From positions 1 through 64,000 of the forward strand of contig DATATB010000104.1 in assembly GCA_036268995.1 (NCBI GenBank): a stretch of 64,000 bases of DNA, in the 5' to 3' direction. A model generated the notes under the pieces. The model saw nothing but the letters and a program-made list of their open reading frames with translations. It searched no databases and was not told where the DNA came from. A program made the position numbers and the translations under genes. The stretch is from DATATB01 sp036268995 (lineage in GTDB: Bacteria > Planctomycetota > Planctomycetia > Pirellulales > PNKZ01). This document shows, in pieces, positions 21,601-28,977 of this stretch (position 1 is the stretch's first letter; each line of letters begins with the position of its first letter).

Positions 21601-21870
21601 ACTTCGATCAACTTCCTCGGTGATACGCCCAACGTGCTGGCCACCAGCGGCGACAAGTCGATCCGCACGGTGCGCGCCACCGATGGTCAGAACGTGCGCA
21701 CCTTTGGCGGCGCTACCGACTTCGTCTATGCCGGCGCCGCTTCGATCGACGGTCGCACGATCATCGCCGGCGGGCAAGACAGCACGTTGCGTGCATTCAA
21801 TGCCGACAACGGCCAGTCGATCCGCAACTTCGACCCGCCCCCCGCGCCCACGACCGCCGCGGCAAAATAG
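18688..21870 (+). CDS. Exported cytochrome c-like (planctomycete type) and WD40 protein with central coiled coil
   Basis: 1,060 residues. A signal peptide is followed by a planctomycete-type cytochrome c domain: HEILPLLKKNCLACHNA with haem motif CLACH, then GDGIMPPEDNKV, whose Met could be the second haem ligand. WD40 repeats follow (LAFSPDGSLLASGGYRTIKLW and others) to about residue 500. A long Ala/Lys/Glu coiled coil of roughly 230 residues (about 510-740) interrupts the propeller, and WD40 repeats resume to the end. The coiled coil may project from the propeller as a spacer. Last gene of the three-gene exported operon. Confidence 0.88.
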   Translation: MPMPMPCCRRCRLIRWIIACLAALLWLGHISSASKAADDAADLLPVAEIKHPQPVDFQHEILPLLKKNCLACHNAADAEGKLVLETPQTIAKGGDNGPAVVAKHPEKSLLLERARGGGDGIMPPEDNKVAASPLKPDELGLLKLWIAQGATGTVRTENETIKWQPLPPGVNPIFAVALSADGQFAACGRANQIFIYQVPTGRTIGRLTDPALLHSGIYSQPGVADLDLIQSLAFSPDGSLLASGGYRTIKLWRRAPSNQTLSIDKLAADSPLATSPDGKYLAAANADHSIRLVDAASGKTLHTLAGHSGAIAALDFSSDGTKLCSGSADRTLRLWSVPDGKPLGQLDAPGPVAAAVLVDSGKQVAVAFGEPRIWIGAWSATPKSPAKPGAPAPRSEPGASATGGGKQPVISGKFVALHGKQVTALASLRKIPNQLVSASVDGLVKLWDVSTGKLVREFKHGGSVAALAVRPDGERIASAGADKVTKLWNVRDGKMVAELRGDLHARERVDAASRAVTLAKNNLTETKAEAAEAEKTVTAEAENVKKATDALAAAEKALPAKVTAHDKQVADKQAADKTLAADQAGKSKADAAVAAAAGQVTAADAAQKKAAQAVVAAKAAAKKSPKDKAATEAVTAADKAARDAAAKLKTAQDAQAAAKKQLVQADAALKQSTAKVAAAVKTLETAEQERKSAETSKLAAGKALTSATAAAAKAKERLPGVKAEVTTAEKRVAAAEKTLTEIRTAATATELPLLSVAFSADGLELATGNTASLVHTWSAESGVALNAYACGSGSVRGVAFAGDHELLAAAGGKAVAWDTLPQWQWSRTLGTASELPVDRVTALDFSPDGKLLASGGGAPSRSGELKLWDVASGKLVRSLPDAHSDTVLGVRFSPDGQLLASCGTDKFLKVFEVSSGKFVRAFEGHTHHVLGVSWASDGKSLATAGADNAVKIWDLATGEQKRTIQGFSKEVTSINFLGDTPNVLATSGDKSIRTVRATDGQNVRTFGGATDFVYAGAASIDGRTIIAGGQDSTLRAFNADNGQSIRNFDPPPAPTTAAAK

Positions 21871-22062
21871 CCGGCGGCAGCAGTCGTGGAATGCGTGGGG
21901 ATTCCGCAGGCTTGCCGAAGCGTCGGAAGCCTCACGGCTTCCGCTACACAGGGCGGCGGAAAAGCTTGCGCTTGCGCTACAGTTTGCCAGGCGCGTTGCC
22001 GATGGTGATAGAGCGGCATAGCCAATCTTCGTAAGCCCCAAACTCAACATTACTAGCGGCGC

Positions 22063-22704
22063 ATGTGGTGTAAAAGCTGTCGCCAGGATGTGCCCGGCCT
22101 GGTCTCGCCTGGCGAGAACTGCTACTGCTGCGCGCGTTGCGGATCGGTGTTGCAAGCGGGCCCGGCGCCCCGCACCAGCCCGCCGGCAGAAGAGGCCGCC
22201 ACGATCGTTCCTCCGGATGGCGGCCAGCGCGTCGCGCTGCGCTACGATCCGTGGGAGCTCAACGAGCGTCTGCGCCATTTTCAGCGCGTGCTGCACGCAA
22301 GCCCACCGGTGCGGCAGGCGATGCCGGGTTCCAACGTTCGCTGGGATCTGCCTTCGGTACGCGTCGAGGCCGAGGATCCGCCGCAGCCTGCCCGATTGCT
22401 GGCATTCGTCAGTTGGTCCATCATGGGGCTTGGAGTGGGCGTGTTTGCTTGCGGCGCCGCCTTGGTAGGCTTGAGCCTGGTCAACGGGCGAAGCGATCTG
22501 TGGCGGCTAGGATTGCCCACTGTTCTGGCCGGCCAGTTCGCGCTGTTGCTCGCGCTGGCGCTGCAGCTCGCTGGGCGTTACGCTGGACGCCAGGCTGCCA
22601 CTGACCAGTTGCAGCGGCTCGACGAGCAGTTGGAAAGCATCCGCCGCCGGCTCATCGATGGCGGAGTGCTGCGCGACCACGGCGCCCACGCTCTCGAAAA
22701 ATAG
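22063..22704 (+). CDS. Zinc-ribbon membrane protein of unknown function
   Basis: 213 residues. The N-terminus is a zinc ribbon, CKSC then CYCCARCGS (two CxxC knuckles), followed by a Pro-rich linker. Two membrane helices lie near the middle (VSWSIMGLGVGVFACGAALVG and TVLAGQFALLLALALQLAG), and a coiled-coil-like tail (LQRLDEQLESIRRRLIDGG) ends the protein. It would sit in the inner membrane with ribbon and tail in the cytoplasm. Family not named. It is about 190 bases after the WD40 gene, so probably a separate unit. Confidence 0.7.
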   Translation: MWCKSCRQDVPGLVSPGENCYCCARCGSVLQAGPAPRTSPPAEEAATIVPPDGGQRVALRYDPWELNERLRHFQRVLHASPPVRQAMPGSNVRWDLPSVRVEAEDPPQPARLLAFVSWSIMGLGVGVFACGAALVGLSLVNGRSDLWRLGLPTVLAGQFALLLALALQLAGRYAGRQAATDQLQRLDEQLESIRRRLIDGGVLRDHGAHALEK

Positions 22705-23792
22705 CCGCTTGGTCCGATTGCTTCGGAACCACAGTTCCTGCTGACTGCTCAATGTGCGAGCGGTTCGCGCCGCGCGCCGCGACACTTCGTTCCCCGCCAC
22801 TCCGACAGGCCCTTTGGGACCGGCTTTGAGCGATCTCCGCGGTGCCGCAACTCCAGGAAAAGGAGATTAAGACTCAGTAATCCTCGGTCGATACATCTCA
22901 AGGACGCGTCGCTATCACATCACTTCTTTGCGATCGGGGTGCAGGATGTACACCTTTTTTGCCTTCGCTGGTGTTGCGCTCGTGGCCCTGGTCTTGGCAG
23001 TCCATCGCAACAACCGCTGGCAGCGAACCAACAAGCATCGCCGCATCATGTAACGAATGAGCGGCGCGTGATCCTTCGCTGGAGCGCGTCGCTTTTTGCT
23101 TGTGCACGACGCGATCGGTTTGCTCGATCGCTCACCAAATGTTACTGCACCGCGCACTTCCAATTTCAATTGTGTCCGCGCCTTGACCAATTGCAGTTGC
23201 CGGACGGATAATCCGCGGCACGCTGTGGACACCTGATTCGCCAAGCGGCGAGTCATCTGCCCGCATCCGGCCAAAACAGGCGGAGTCGCGTTCAGACCTC
23301 CGGGCCGGGCATATTCCAACGGCGCTCACGCGCGGCGCATCGCCAGGCAACGGCATTGGAGGCCGGCGCACGCAGACCCCTAAAGTCCGCTGTGCACAGG
23401 CCGGCCTTGTCTTGGCGACGCAGTTCCAAACAGCAGCCGCCGATGGCCGCATGCTGTCAAGCCCCGACTAGCATCGGGCAAATCCAAAGTGACCATTGGA
23501 ATCAGCAGCAGCGACCAGCAAGGAGCGTCGCGCTTTTCGGGATAACGCATGGCAGGACGCAGAAAAAAACCGCTGGAGCATCCAGCCTGGTTCACCTCGG
23601 TCGCTTGCCCGATCGTGATCGGTCCGCTGCCCGCGGCGGCCGACAGCCAGACGCAAGCCAACCCAGCCGAGGTCGATTCGTCGGCCGCGCAGAAACCTCG
23701 CCGCCGGTCTCGGCGCAGCGCGCGATCGTCCCAGCACATACCGCCGGCTGCGAAGCGCCGCCGCACCGCGTGAACGGCCGCCGAAAGCGCGG
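22705..23792. other. Gene-poor kilobase
   Basis: About 1.1 kb with no confident gene. The best candidate is a 35-codon membrane peptide at 22946 (listed separately). A 74-codon frame at 23549-23773 encodes a very basic Arg/Ser/Pro-rich peptide without a good ribosome site; I do not call it. Minus-strand frames here give Arg/Ala-rich sequences typical of chance frames in GC-rich DNA. No tRNA, terminator or repeat was found. Confidence 0.4.
22946..23053 (+). CDS. Possible 35-residue membrane peptide
   Basis: ATG at 22946 opens a 35-codon frame: a hydrophobic helix (TFFAFAGVALVALVLAV) followed by a basic tail (HRNNRWQRTNKHRR) and a TAA stop. The helix-plus-basic-tail design is that of a small inner-membrane protein with its C-terminus in the cytoplasm. 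The ribosome site is weak (GGGGTGCAGG directly before the ATG). It is the only sensible coding signal in this gene-poor kilobase. Could be chance. Confidence 0.3.
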   Translation: MYTFFAFAGVALVALVLAVHRNNRWQRTNKHRRIM

Positions 23793-24260
23793 CTATTGCG
23801 GTACCGCCAGTTCCGTCCAGACGAGATCGGACAGGACCCACGTCCGACCGCTGATTCGATCGAAGCGCGCGGTTTCGAACGCGCCATCCGTGACCGACTG
23901 GGCCAGCAGTACCTGGAAATCTCCTGTGGGCACGGCAGCCTTCTCGGCCAGCTTGGTCCAAGCGGCGCCGCTGAACGAAACGAGTGCCTCGCCGGTGGTG
24001 CGATTAATGCGGACCAGGACGATGGCCTTGTTGCGCAAAGTGATCTGTTCAATTGCGAAGCCGCCTGCCGGTGGCGTCGGCAGGGTCAGCAGTGACGCCG
24101 TTGGAGGGGCGTAGGGCTGTGCCGGCTGGCCTGGCGGTTGCGTTGGTGGGACCACCGGGGCAGTGGCTTGTGATAGCGGAGGCACAAGGTTCTGTGCGCT
24201 CGACCAGCCGACCAATAAACCCAGGGTGACTGCCACTGCCAAAGCGATTCGCGACTTCAT
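23793..24260 (-). CDS. Exported protein of unknown function
   Basis: 155 residues from the ATG at 24260, which has an excellent ribosome site (GGGAGG six bases upstream); a longer frame to 24323 is rejected. A signal peptide (SRIALAVAVTLGLLVGWSSAQ) is followed by a Pro/Gln-rich linker and a C-terminal domain of about 90 residues with beta-strand alternation (IVLVRINRTTGEALVSFSGA, TWVLSDLVWTELAVPQ). No family recognised; the Gly-Glu-Ala-Leu hairpin resembles that of the exported protein at 4209-4544 but I would not claim homology. Confidence 0.65.
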   Translation of the reverse strand: MKSRIALAVAVTLGLLVGWSSAQNLVPPLSQATAPVVPPTQPPGQPAQPYAPPTASLLTLPTPPAGGFAIEQITLRNKAIVLVRINRTTGEALVSFSGAAWTKLAEKAAVPTGDFQVLLAQSVTDGAFETARFDRISGRTWVLSDLVWTELAVPQ

Positions 24261-24459
24261 AATTGCCTCCCATGAATTGAAAACCGTGAGCCCGAGATTA
24301 TAGCGTCCTTTCCGGCCAACCAAATGCTGCGGCCAAACGGTGTTTCGGCGGCTTCAAACGAGCCGCTTTACAACGGTTTAGCCGCGTTTGCAAAACGCCC
24401 CCAGCGGCACTAAACTGGCTCTCGCCAATCGTTTTGCAAATCCGCACGGGCGGAAGAGC

Positions 24460-24532
24460 GCGGGCGTAGCTCAGTTGGTAGAGCGCTAGCTTCCCAAGCT
24501 GGATGTCGAGGGTTCGAATCCCTTCGCCCGCT
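24460..24532 (+). tRNA. tRNA-Gly (anticodon CCC), integration target
   Basis: Acceptor GCGGGCG pairs with CGCCCGC, D-arm GCTC/GAGC, anticodon stem CTAGC/GCTGG with loop TTCCCAA (anticodon CCC), T-loop TTCGAAT, discriminator T; CCA is not encoded. From the anticodon loop to two bases past the 3' end (24491-24534) it is repeated exactly at 28854-28897, which marks it as the attachment site of an integrated element. The gene here remains complete, as is usual when the element carries the replacement 3' part. Confidence 0.96.
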
Positions 24533-24534
24533 TT
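24491..24534 (+). repeat. Left attachment site (attL), 44 bp, inside tRNA-Gly
   Basis: Begins TTCCCAAGCTGGATGTCGAG in the anticodon loop and runs through the T-arm, the acceptor 3' strand and two bases beyond the gene. Identical to 28854-28897; identity stops at the base on each side (C against T on the left, C against T on the right). Confidence 0.9.
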
Positions 24535-25348
24535 CAACGTAAGTTTCGTCGAATTCGAGCTTTCGATTACCTGCCGGCGGTCGGCAGTGCGGCACCAAAG
24601 TTCTCGGGGATTTCCGTAACAGCGGCCAATTCTTGACGCCACAAGACTCGCTGCCGACAATTTTTTCCAGCCACGCGACTGGTAAGGTTCCGATTGCGCG
24701 CCGACGCCGGACAGGGCAGCATGAGGCTGCCGGTGCGGCTTATTCCTGGCCGGCCATTTCTCGGCCGCCTTCTGCTGCGGTTTGGTCCACATGCATTCGC
24801 GCGGCGCTCGTGCCGACGGTGGGTTTCCTCGGTCGGGAACGAGACTGGATGGAACAATACGGCTTCACTCCGGACGACAAGCTGCGCGGGCTGACGTCGA
24901 CCGCCTACGACGCGATGCACCATCTGTGCTTCGAGCTGCATTACTTGTCGTGCAGCGGAGGGGTGGGACGGCAGCGTTGAAGCACCTTGTCGGTGTCACA
25001 GGACGAATCGCCCCCATGTCTTGTCTTGGCCGCTTGGTCCGGCTCCAGGCGGCCGACGCGATCTACGTAGGGGTAGGCTTTCGGCGGGCGCCGCCGGAAC
25101 TGGAAATTGAGGGCGCCGCACGGTTTCACCGTCGCAACCGCGAAGTACAATGGCATGCGGATTGCCGCTTGACATCTAGTGCCCGAAGTACTGCTATGTC
25201 CGGCACTTCTGCGGTTCGGCGGCGTTCAGGGTGCTCGGTTCGCGTGCGTTTTCGTGTTGTAAAGGCCAGGCAAAACCGATATAAGACGGCAGCCCATCGG
25301 CGCCAACTTTCGGGGAATTAGGCAGCTCATACCGCAGAGGTTGAGGCG
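24533..25348. other. Left part of the island: no convincing intact gene
   Basis: About 815 bases. A plus-strand frame ending at 24980 has an unusually protein-like last 44 residues (MEQYGFTPDDKLRGLTSTAY, then DAMHHLCFELHYLSCSGGVGR), which may be a gene remnant; upstream of that it is low-quality. Other frames, including 24782-25321 plus and 25194-25394 minus, lack ribosome sites and are rich in Arg. No integrase motif (Arg...His-x-x-Arg...Tyr) was seen in any frame. This is where an integrase would be expected, so it may have been lost. Confidence 0.4.
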
Positions 25349-25591
25349 ATGTTGGCAAATCCTCCCACTCGGGGAAGTTGGATGGGCGGCGCACGGCTTT
25401 CTTTTTTTCTGGCCGTGTTTGCGGTGCTTACCGTTGGCGCTGTAATCCTCGCCTTACTGGGGGCGTTGTCGCCGGCTCTATCGACTGGCGTAGCGGTAGC
25501 CGCAGCTATTGGCTGCTGCGTCTCCTTCGGCTTATGGTTGATCGCAGGTTCGTCCCATGTGGCGGACCGGCGCCGCGATCCGCGGCCATAA
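25349..25591 (+). CDS. Small two-helix membrane protein in the island
   Basis: 80 residues. GAGG sits just upstream of the ATG. Two hydrophobic helices (LSFFLAVFAVLTVGAVILALLG and LSTGVAVAAAIGCCVSFGLWLIAG) are joined by a very short turn, and the tail is basic (RRRDPRP), predicting both ends in the cytoplasm. No family recognised. It lies about 105 bases upstream of two further membrane-protein genes on the same strand and is probably co-transcribed with them. Confidence 0.55.
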   Translation: MLANPPTRGSWMGGARLSFFLAVFAVLTVGAVILALLGALSPALSTGVAVAAAIGCCVSFGLWLIAGSSHVADRRRDPRP

Positions 25592-25696
25592 CCATATGCC
25601 GTGCAGGTGGTAAATGGTGGCCGCCGGCGACGCTCGTTGACAGCTCTCCGAGCAACCCTTCTAATCGGCTATGCCCAACCTATGAATTGGTGACGC

Positions 25697-26170
25697 ATGG
25701 CCAGTCAAGTCGAGCAACCTGGAACCGTTTTTCATTGGACGCTCGGCTGCTTCATCTGCGAAGCAATTCCGATCGCGTCGGCATTTGTCATTTCGTTTTT
25801 TGCAGGCGAGCCTGATCCAATCGAACACCTAATTGGATACGCCCTGGTAATGGTCGTCGCGATCGGTCTTCTCGGGGCAGTGGTCGTCGACATGATTGTC
25901 GAAGACCACCGCCTAGGGCCAAATGAGAAGATACTCTGCGGCCTTATTGCCGGCGCCCTTGTCGTTGGCATGTTTGCCGGAATGGTGCAAGAAACGATGC
26001 TACACAACGCTGAACGTTTCAAAGGGGCGTTTTGGTTTGATCCGAATAAATGGTTCTGGTGGCAGGTCTTCCTGTCGTTGCCGGCCATTTTTTTTGCGAT
26101 TAAAACAAAGTCTGACATGCTCGCCGTACAGCGAGCGCGCTCGTCTGCTCCGCACAGGAGGCCGTCGTGA
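25697..26170 (+). CDS. Polytopic membrane protein in the island
   Basis: 157 residues with about four membrane helices: LGCFICEAIPIASAFVISFF, LIGYALVMVVAIGLLGAVVV, ILCGLIAGALVVGMFAGMV and WWQVFLSLPAIFFAI. Short acidic loops (GEPDPIEH, VEDHRLGPNEK) separate them. Its TGA overlaps the GTG start of the next gene (GTGA), so the two are translationally coupled. No family recognised; there are no transporter or enzyme motifs I can name. Confidence 0.65.
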   Translation: MASQVEQPGTVFHWTLGCFICEAIPIASAFVISFFAGEPDPIEHLIGYALVMVVAIGLLGAVVVDMIVEDHRLGPNEKILCGLIAGALVVGMFAGMVQETMLHNAERFKGAFWFDPNKWFWWQVFLSLPAIFFAIKTKSDMLAVQRARSSAPHRRPS

Positions 26171-27144
26171 CGGTTTTCGATATCGGCTTTGGATGTTTAG
26201 CCCTTATTGCTTGGGCGAGCCTCTACTTCTATTGCCGCGGCTCCCGTGCCAGGATCGAACGCGCTACTGGCCAAGCAGCTCCCGCTTTCCGGTTTTCACT
26301 GCCGAGCGCAGTAGTTGTGATTTTGCTTTTTGGCGTCCCCGTCATTGCGGTTTCTACCACGCTGAGGGCATTCAATAGCTCTGCAGAGCACGCTAATGCT
26401 GCTGACGGGCTGCGAACGCATCTGGCAGAATCGGATTCAAAGGTAACGCAGCTTTCAAGCGATTTGGAGACTGCCCAGTCCGCAGCTGCGCAGCTTTCAC
26501 GCGATTTGGAGAAGGCGCAGTCCACAGTGGCGCAGCTTCAGAAATCAAGCGACGCGAACCGAGGGCGTGCGTCAGCCGACATCGCGAAAATTCGGCAACT
26601 CGAGGAAGAGATCAAAGCGCGCAACGCAGACCTTGAGCAACAGAAGAACTCCTACGACAGAATCGTCGGAGAAATCACCGCAAGGCATCGAGCAGTTGAA
26701 TCCGAGTACAAAACGACGCAGCAGTCCCTACGCCGAATTCTCGCTGCACTGGATGTTTCAGCTGAGCAGGATGCGATACAGCGGATAACTGAGTTGGTCG
26801 CCAAACCGACCGATGTTGATGTCCTTGTGCAGATTCAGGAGTCACAGCCGCTCGAGCGACTAACCTTCATCACAACGAAAACCACCGATAGTCCAGACAA
26901 GAGCAACTTCACTTTACGGCTCCATCGTGGCCGTTGGTCGACGTTTGCTCACTTGCCAGCGGAAGCAGAGAGCTTTGATTTCGACAGACTCGTTTTTCTT
27001 GGTGACCTCGAAGTCTCTAAATCCAATTCCTCGTTCGAGCTACCAACAAAAGACGCGATGATTCTGCCAGATCGACGCCGCACTCTTCTCGTGCCAAAGC
27101 AGATGTCACTGCTGCATCCGAGCAAATCGTCAACGAGCAAATAG
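26167..27144 (+). CDS. Membrane-anchored coiled-coil protein in the island
   Basis: 325 residues starting at GTG that overlaps the previous stop. Two membrane helices at the N-terminus (about 4-22 and 43-62) are followed by a long coiled coil (about 80-190; repeated blocks SKVTQLSSDLETAQSAAAQL and SRDLEKAQSTVAQLQ are internal duplications). A C-terminal domain of about 130 residues has beta-type sequence (LERLTFITTKTTDSPD, FTLRLHRGRWSTFAHLPAEA). The layout resembles a membrane sensor or scaffold with the domain held away on a stalk. Family not recognised. Codon use is less GC-rich than in flanking genes. Confidence 0.75.
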   Translation: MTVFDIGFGCLALIAWASLYFYCRGSRARIERATGQAAPAFRFSLPSAVVVILLFGVPVIAVSTTLRAFNSSAEHANAADGLRTHLAESDSKVTQLSSDLETAQSAAAQLSRDLEKAQSTVAQLQKSSDANRGRASADIAKIRQLEEEIKARNADLEQQKNSYDRIVGEITARHRAVESEYKTTQQSLRRILAALDVSAEQDAIQRITELVAKPTDVDVLVQIQESQPLERLTFITTKTTDSPDKSNFTLRLHRGRWSTFAHLPAEAESFDFDRLVFLGDLEVSKSNSSFELPTKDAMILPDRRRTLLVPKQMSLLHPSKSSTSK

Positions 27145-27404
27145 TCGTAACCGGCACCAGCATTCTCGGCCGCGTTTGCCGTCCACCAGCAAGGCTGCCG
27201 CTCGGCGGCCGATAGCCGTTGCGACGCCGGCAGCAGCTCGCGATGCCAGGGCTCGCCGTTTTCGTTGTGCACCAGGTCCACGACCTGGTGCAGCGCCATG
27301 CTTATGGCAAAACCCGCTTCCGGTTCCGATCCTTCCGGACAAACTGATGACTGCCGAGCGCCACCGACGGGGAATTCATGCGATGCGGTTTAACGTGAAG
27401 CCGA
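27145..27404. other. Convergent intergenic region in the island
   Basis: 260 bases between the stops of two converging transcription units. A short palindrome CACCAGGTCCACGACCTGGTG lies at about 27269-27289 and could act as a bidirectional terminator. On the minus strand 27299-27136 encodes a protein-like peptide (MALHQVVDLVHNENGEPWHR) that runs into the end of the neighbouring gene; it looks like a broken gene fragment and is not called. Confidence 0.35.
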
Positions 27405-28346
27405 TCACGCTTCGGCTGGCAGCGGTGTTCGCCAAAACCGCGGCTTCATTGGCATGGCCGCTTCATCGGCTGCGTTCTCAATTGCCTCCTCGATTCTCAG
27501 TAAGTCCCACCCACAAAAACGCGCTAGATTCCAAATTGGACGCGCAAGTCCGCGCAGGGCGGTGTGACTCAGGACCACGATGCCTTGCGGGTTGATTCTC
27601 TTCTGGAGAACCTTCATGTCGGGAGCCGACGGAGACGCGTCGATTTCCTTGTAGCCAAGCTGTGTAATCGCCCAATGGTGCCCGTGAGCGATCGCAGAGA
27701 GAAGCCTGTACATCGGAGCGAGATCGAGCATCTCATCGATAATTTGCGTTGCGGACGGCATCCGTACCCCGATGCCGATTCGATGGCCGTGCCGATCGGT
27801 AACACGTGGAAACCCAAGCCGAATGGCTTCAGCTTCAAGGTCGTCAGCCCGGGCTTCAAGCACCGGAATTGCCCCCGGCTGCGCTCCTGAGGTGCGCAGC
27901 AGCGTTATTTGCTGCTCGATCGATTCAAAGCGATAGGCGAAGACGCGTCTGGTTCGCATTTCCGCGTCAACCGCCGGATCAGCGAACCAAGCAGCAATCG
28001 CGCAGGATTCGAGCATCGAGCGAACGCAGGTAAAGCCGGCAACGGTTTCTACTGGCGAGGTGATCGTCTTAATGAAAGCAGTAACGTGGTCGCCGGCGAA
28101 CTCGATAAGGAGTCCGGCGGCGCTCCAGGCCGACGAAATTGATTCGGGGCGCACATAGGTTTTGTACTCCTGTTCAGCCTGAGAGTCCGGCCTCGGCTGG
28201 GGGCCCGCGACGCGTATTAGTCGGCCGACCTCGCTGTGGAATAACCCCAACCCCTTGCGGCACGCCTCGATCAGCTTGACCTCTACTGGGTCCAGGGGCA
28301 TTCTCGCCGCCGCGCTGCTTACGTCGTCGCTCATTGTCGATTTCAA
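27405..28346 (-). CDS. Unknown helical protein, possibly DUF5677/HEPN-like
   Basis: 313 residues if started at TTG 28346, where TTGA overlaps the stop of the upstream gene; an in-frame ATG at 28334 gives 309. The protein is mainly helical and soluble. Segments VRSMLESCAIAAWFADP, RTRRVFAYRFESIEQQI and YRLLSAIAHGHHWAI resemble the helical DUF5677-type proteins and some HEPN-like proteins that occur in defence islands; I have no stronger evidence and a HEPN Rx4-6H ribonuclease motif is not certain. It forms a coupled pair with the small gene upstream. Confidence 0.65.
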   Translation of the reverse strand: MKSTMSDDVSSAAARMPLDPVEVKLIEACRKGLGLFHSEVGRLIRVAGPQPRPDSQAEQEYKTYVRPESISSAWSAAGLLIEFAGDHVTAFIKTITSPVETVAGFTCVRSMLESCAIAAWFADPAVDAEMRTRRVFAYRFESIEQQITLLRTSGAQPGAIPVLEARADDLEAEAIRLGFPRVTDRHGHRIGIGVRMPSATQIIDEMLDLAPMYRLLSAIAHGHHWAITQLGYKEIDASPSAPDMKVLQKRINPQGIVVLSHTALRGLARPIWNLARFCGWDLLRIEEAIENAADEAAMPMKPRFWRTPLPAEA

Positions 28347-28645
28347 TTCGAGTTCTTTTTGCCGTAGGGATCATGCCAGCCGAATTCATCGATCAGAGCT
28401 GTGCGCAAATCCGCGTAGCCGTCTTCGGGTCCGTCTCCTTCTTGGTCAAAGACGAAGACCGAAAGCTGTTGGAACTGGTCGTCCCATTCAAGGCCTTCGA
28501 CTTCAAGTCGGTCGTCGGCCTCAATGCGCGAGCCCGGCCGCGAGCGGTAAACCAGCACCATGCCGACGTGCGGGACGAAGGGTAATTTCACGTCCCGGTG
28601 CACGTCGAACTCGTCGCCGATGAACCGAACGAGTGTGGCCTTCAT
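28343..28645 (-). CDS. Small acidic protein coupled to the DUF5677-like gene
   Basis: 100 residues, start ATG 28645. The sequence is acidic with alternating hydrophobic residues (MKATLVRFIGDEFDVHRDVK, DRLEVEGLEWDDQFQQLSVF), suggesting a small beta-barrel or beta-sandwich. No signal peptide or membrane helix. Its stop overlaps the TTG start of the next gene (TTGA). A pair of this shape (small first protein, larger helical second protein) could be a toxin-antitoxin or immunity pair, but there is no motif to prove it. Ribosome site weak. Confidence 0.6.
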   Translation of the reverse strand: MKATLVRFIGDEFDVHRDVKLPFVPHVGMVLVYRSRPGSRIEADDRLEVEGLEWDDQFQQLSVFVFDQEGDGPEDGYADLRTALIDEFGWHDPYGKKNSN

Positions 28646-28977
28646 GCCAGCTCAGAGACACGGATCAAGGAGATAACAGGGCACCAACCACTCTCCGTCA
28701 TTGACCGAAACCGAGCGCAGCCGCTCGGTCAAATGACTGTAACTCGCGGCAAATACATACTACAGCATCCGAAGTATTGCGAAAGCTGACGGAAGGTGTA
28801 AAATCGCCAAATCCTCGGGGATTCTGGTGCTTTTCGGCCGACAACCTTGCGTTTTCCCAAGCTGGATGTCGAGGGTTCGAATCCCTTCGCCCGCTTTTTT
28901 TGACAAGTCAGACCGGTTCCTAAACTTAGGAATACCCTTCCACACGTCAAGGGCAGCCACCACGTCTGGTCGCCAAG
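28646..28977. other. Right edge of the island; contains attR
   Basis: About 330 bases without a gene: the presumed promoter of the two minus-strand island genes, then the 44-bp attR at 28854-28897. A 155-codon minus-strand frame across attR reads KGFEPSTSSLGK, the usual false translation of a tRNA, and is rejected. T7 follows the tRNA fragment, which could leave a hairpin-free poly-T stop. Confidence 0.5.
28854..28897 (+). repeat. Right attachment site (attR), 44 bp partial tRNA-Gly
   Basis: Exact copy of 24491-24534: anticodon loop, T-arm and acceptor 3' strand of tRNA-Gly(CCC), with no 5' half, so it is not a functional tRNA. It marks the right junction of the integrated element and the original chromosomal sequence downstream of the tRNA. 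Confidence 0.9.

Larger units (their letters stand above)
24491..28897. mobile_element. Small genomic island integrated at tRNA-Gly(CCC), no integrase seen
   Basis: The 44-base direct repeats at both ends, the left one inside an intact tRNA gene and the right one a stand-alone 3' tRNA fragment, are the standard footprint of tyrosine-recombinase integration. One repeat plus interior is 4,363 bases. Inside are five unfamiliar genes, 25349-27144 on plus and 27405-28645 on minus, with codon use visibly less GC-rich than the flanking genes. No recombinase, replication or transfer gene is recognisable, so it is a decayed island or one mobilised in trans. Confidence 0.8.

Noticed and set aside
24298..24792. 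A 164-codon minus-strand frame across tRNA-Gly.
   Set aside because: It translates the tRNA antisense (EGIRTLDIQLGK), another well-known artefact.
26949..27299. Minus-strand frame with a protein-like N-terminus (MALHQVVDLVHNENGEPWHR).
   Set aside because: It overlaps the end of a better-supported plus-strand gene and has no domain or ribosome site. At most a broken gene fragment.
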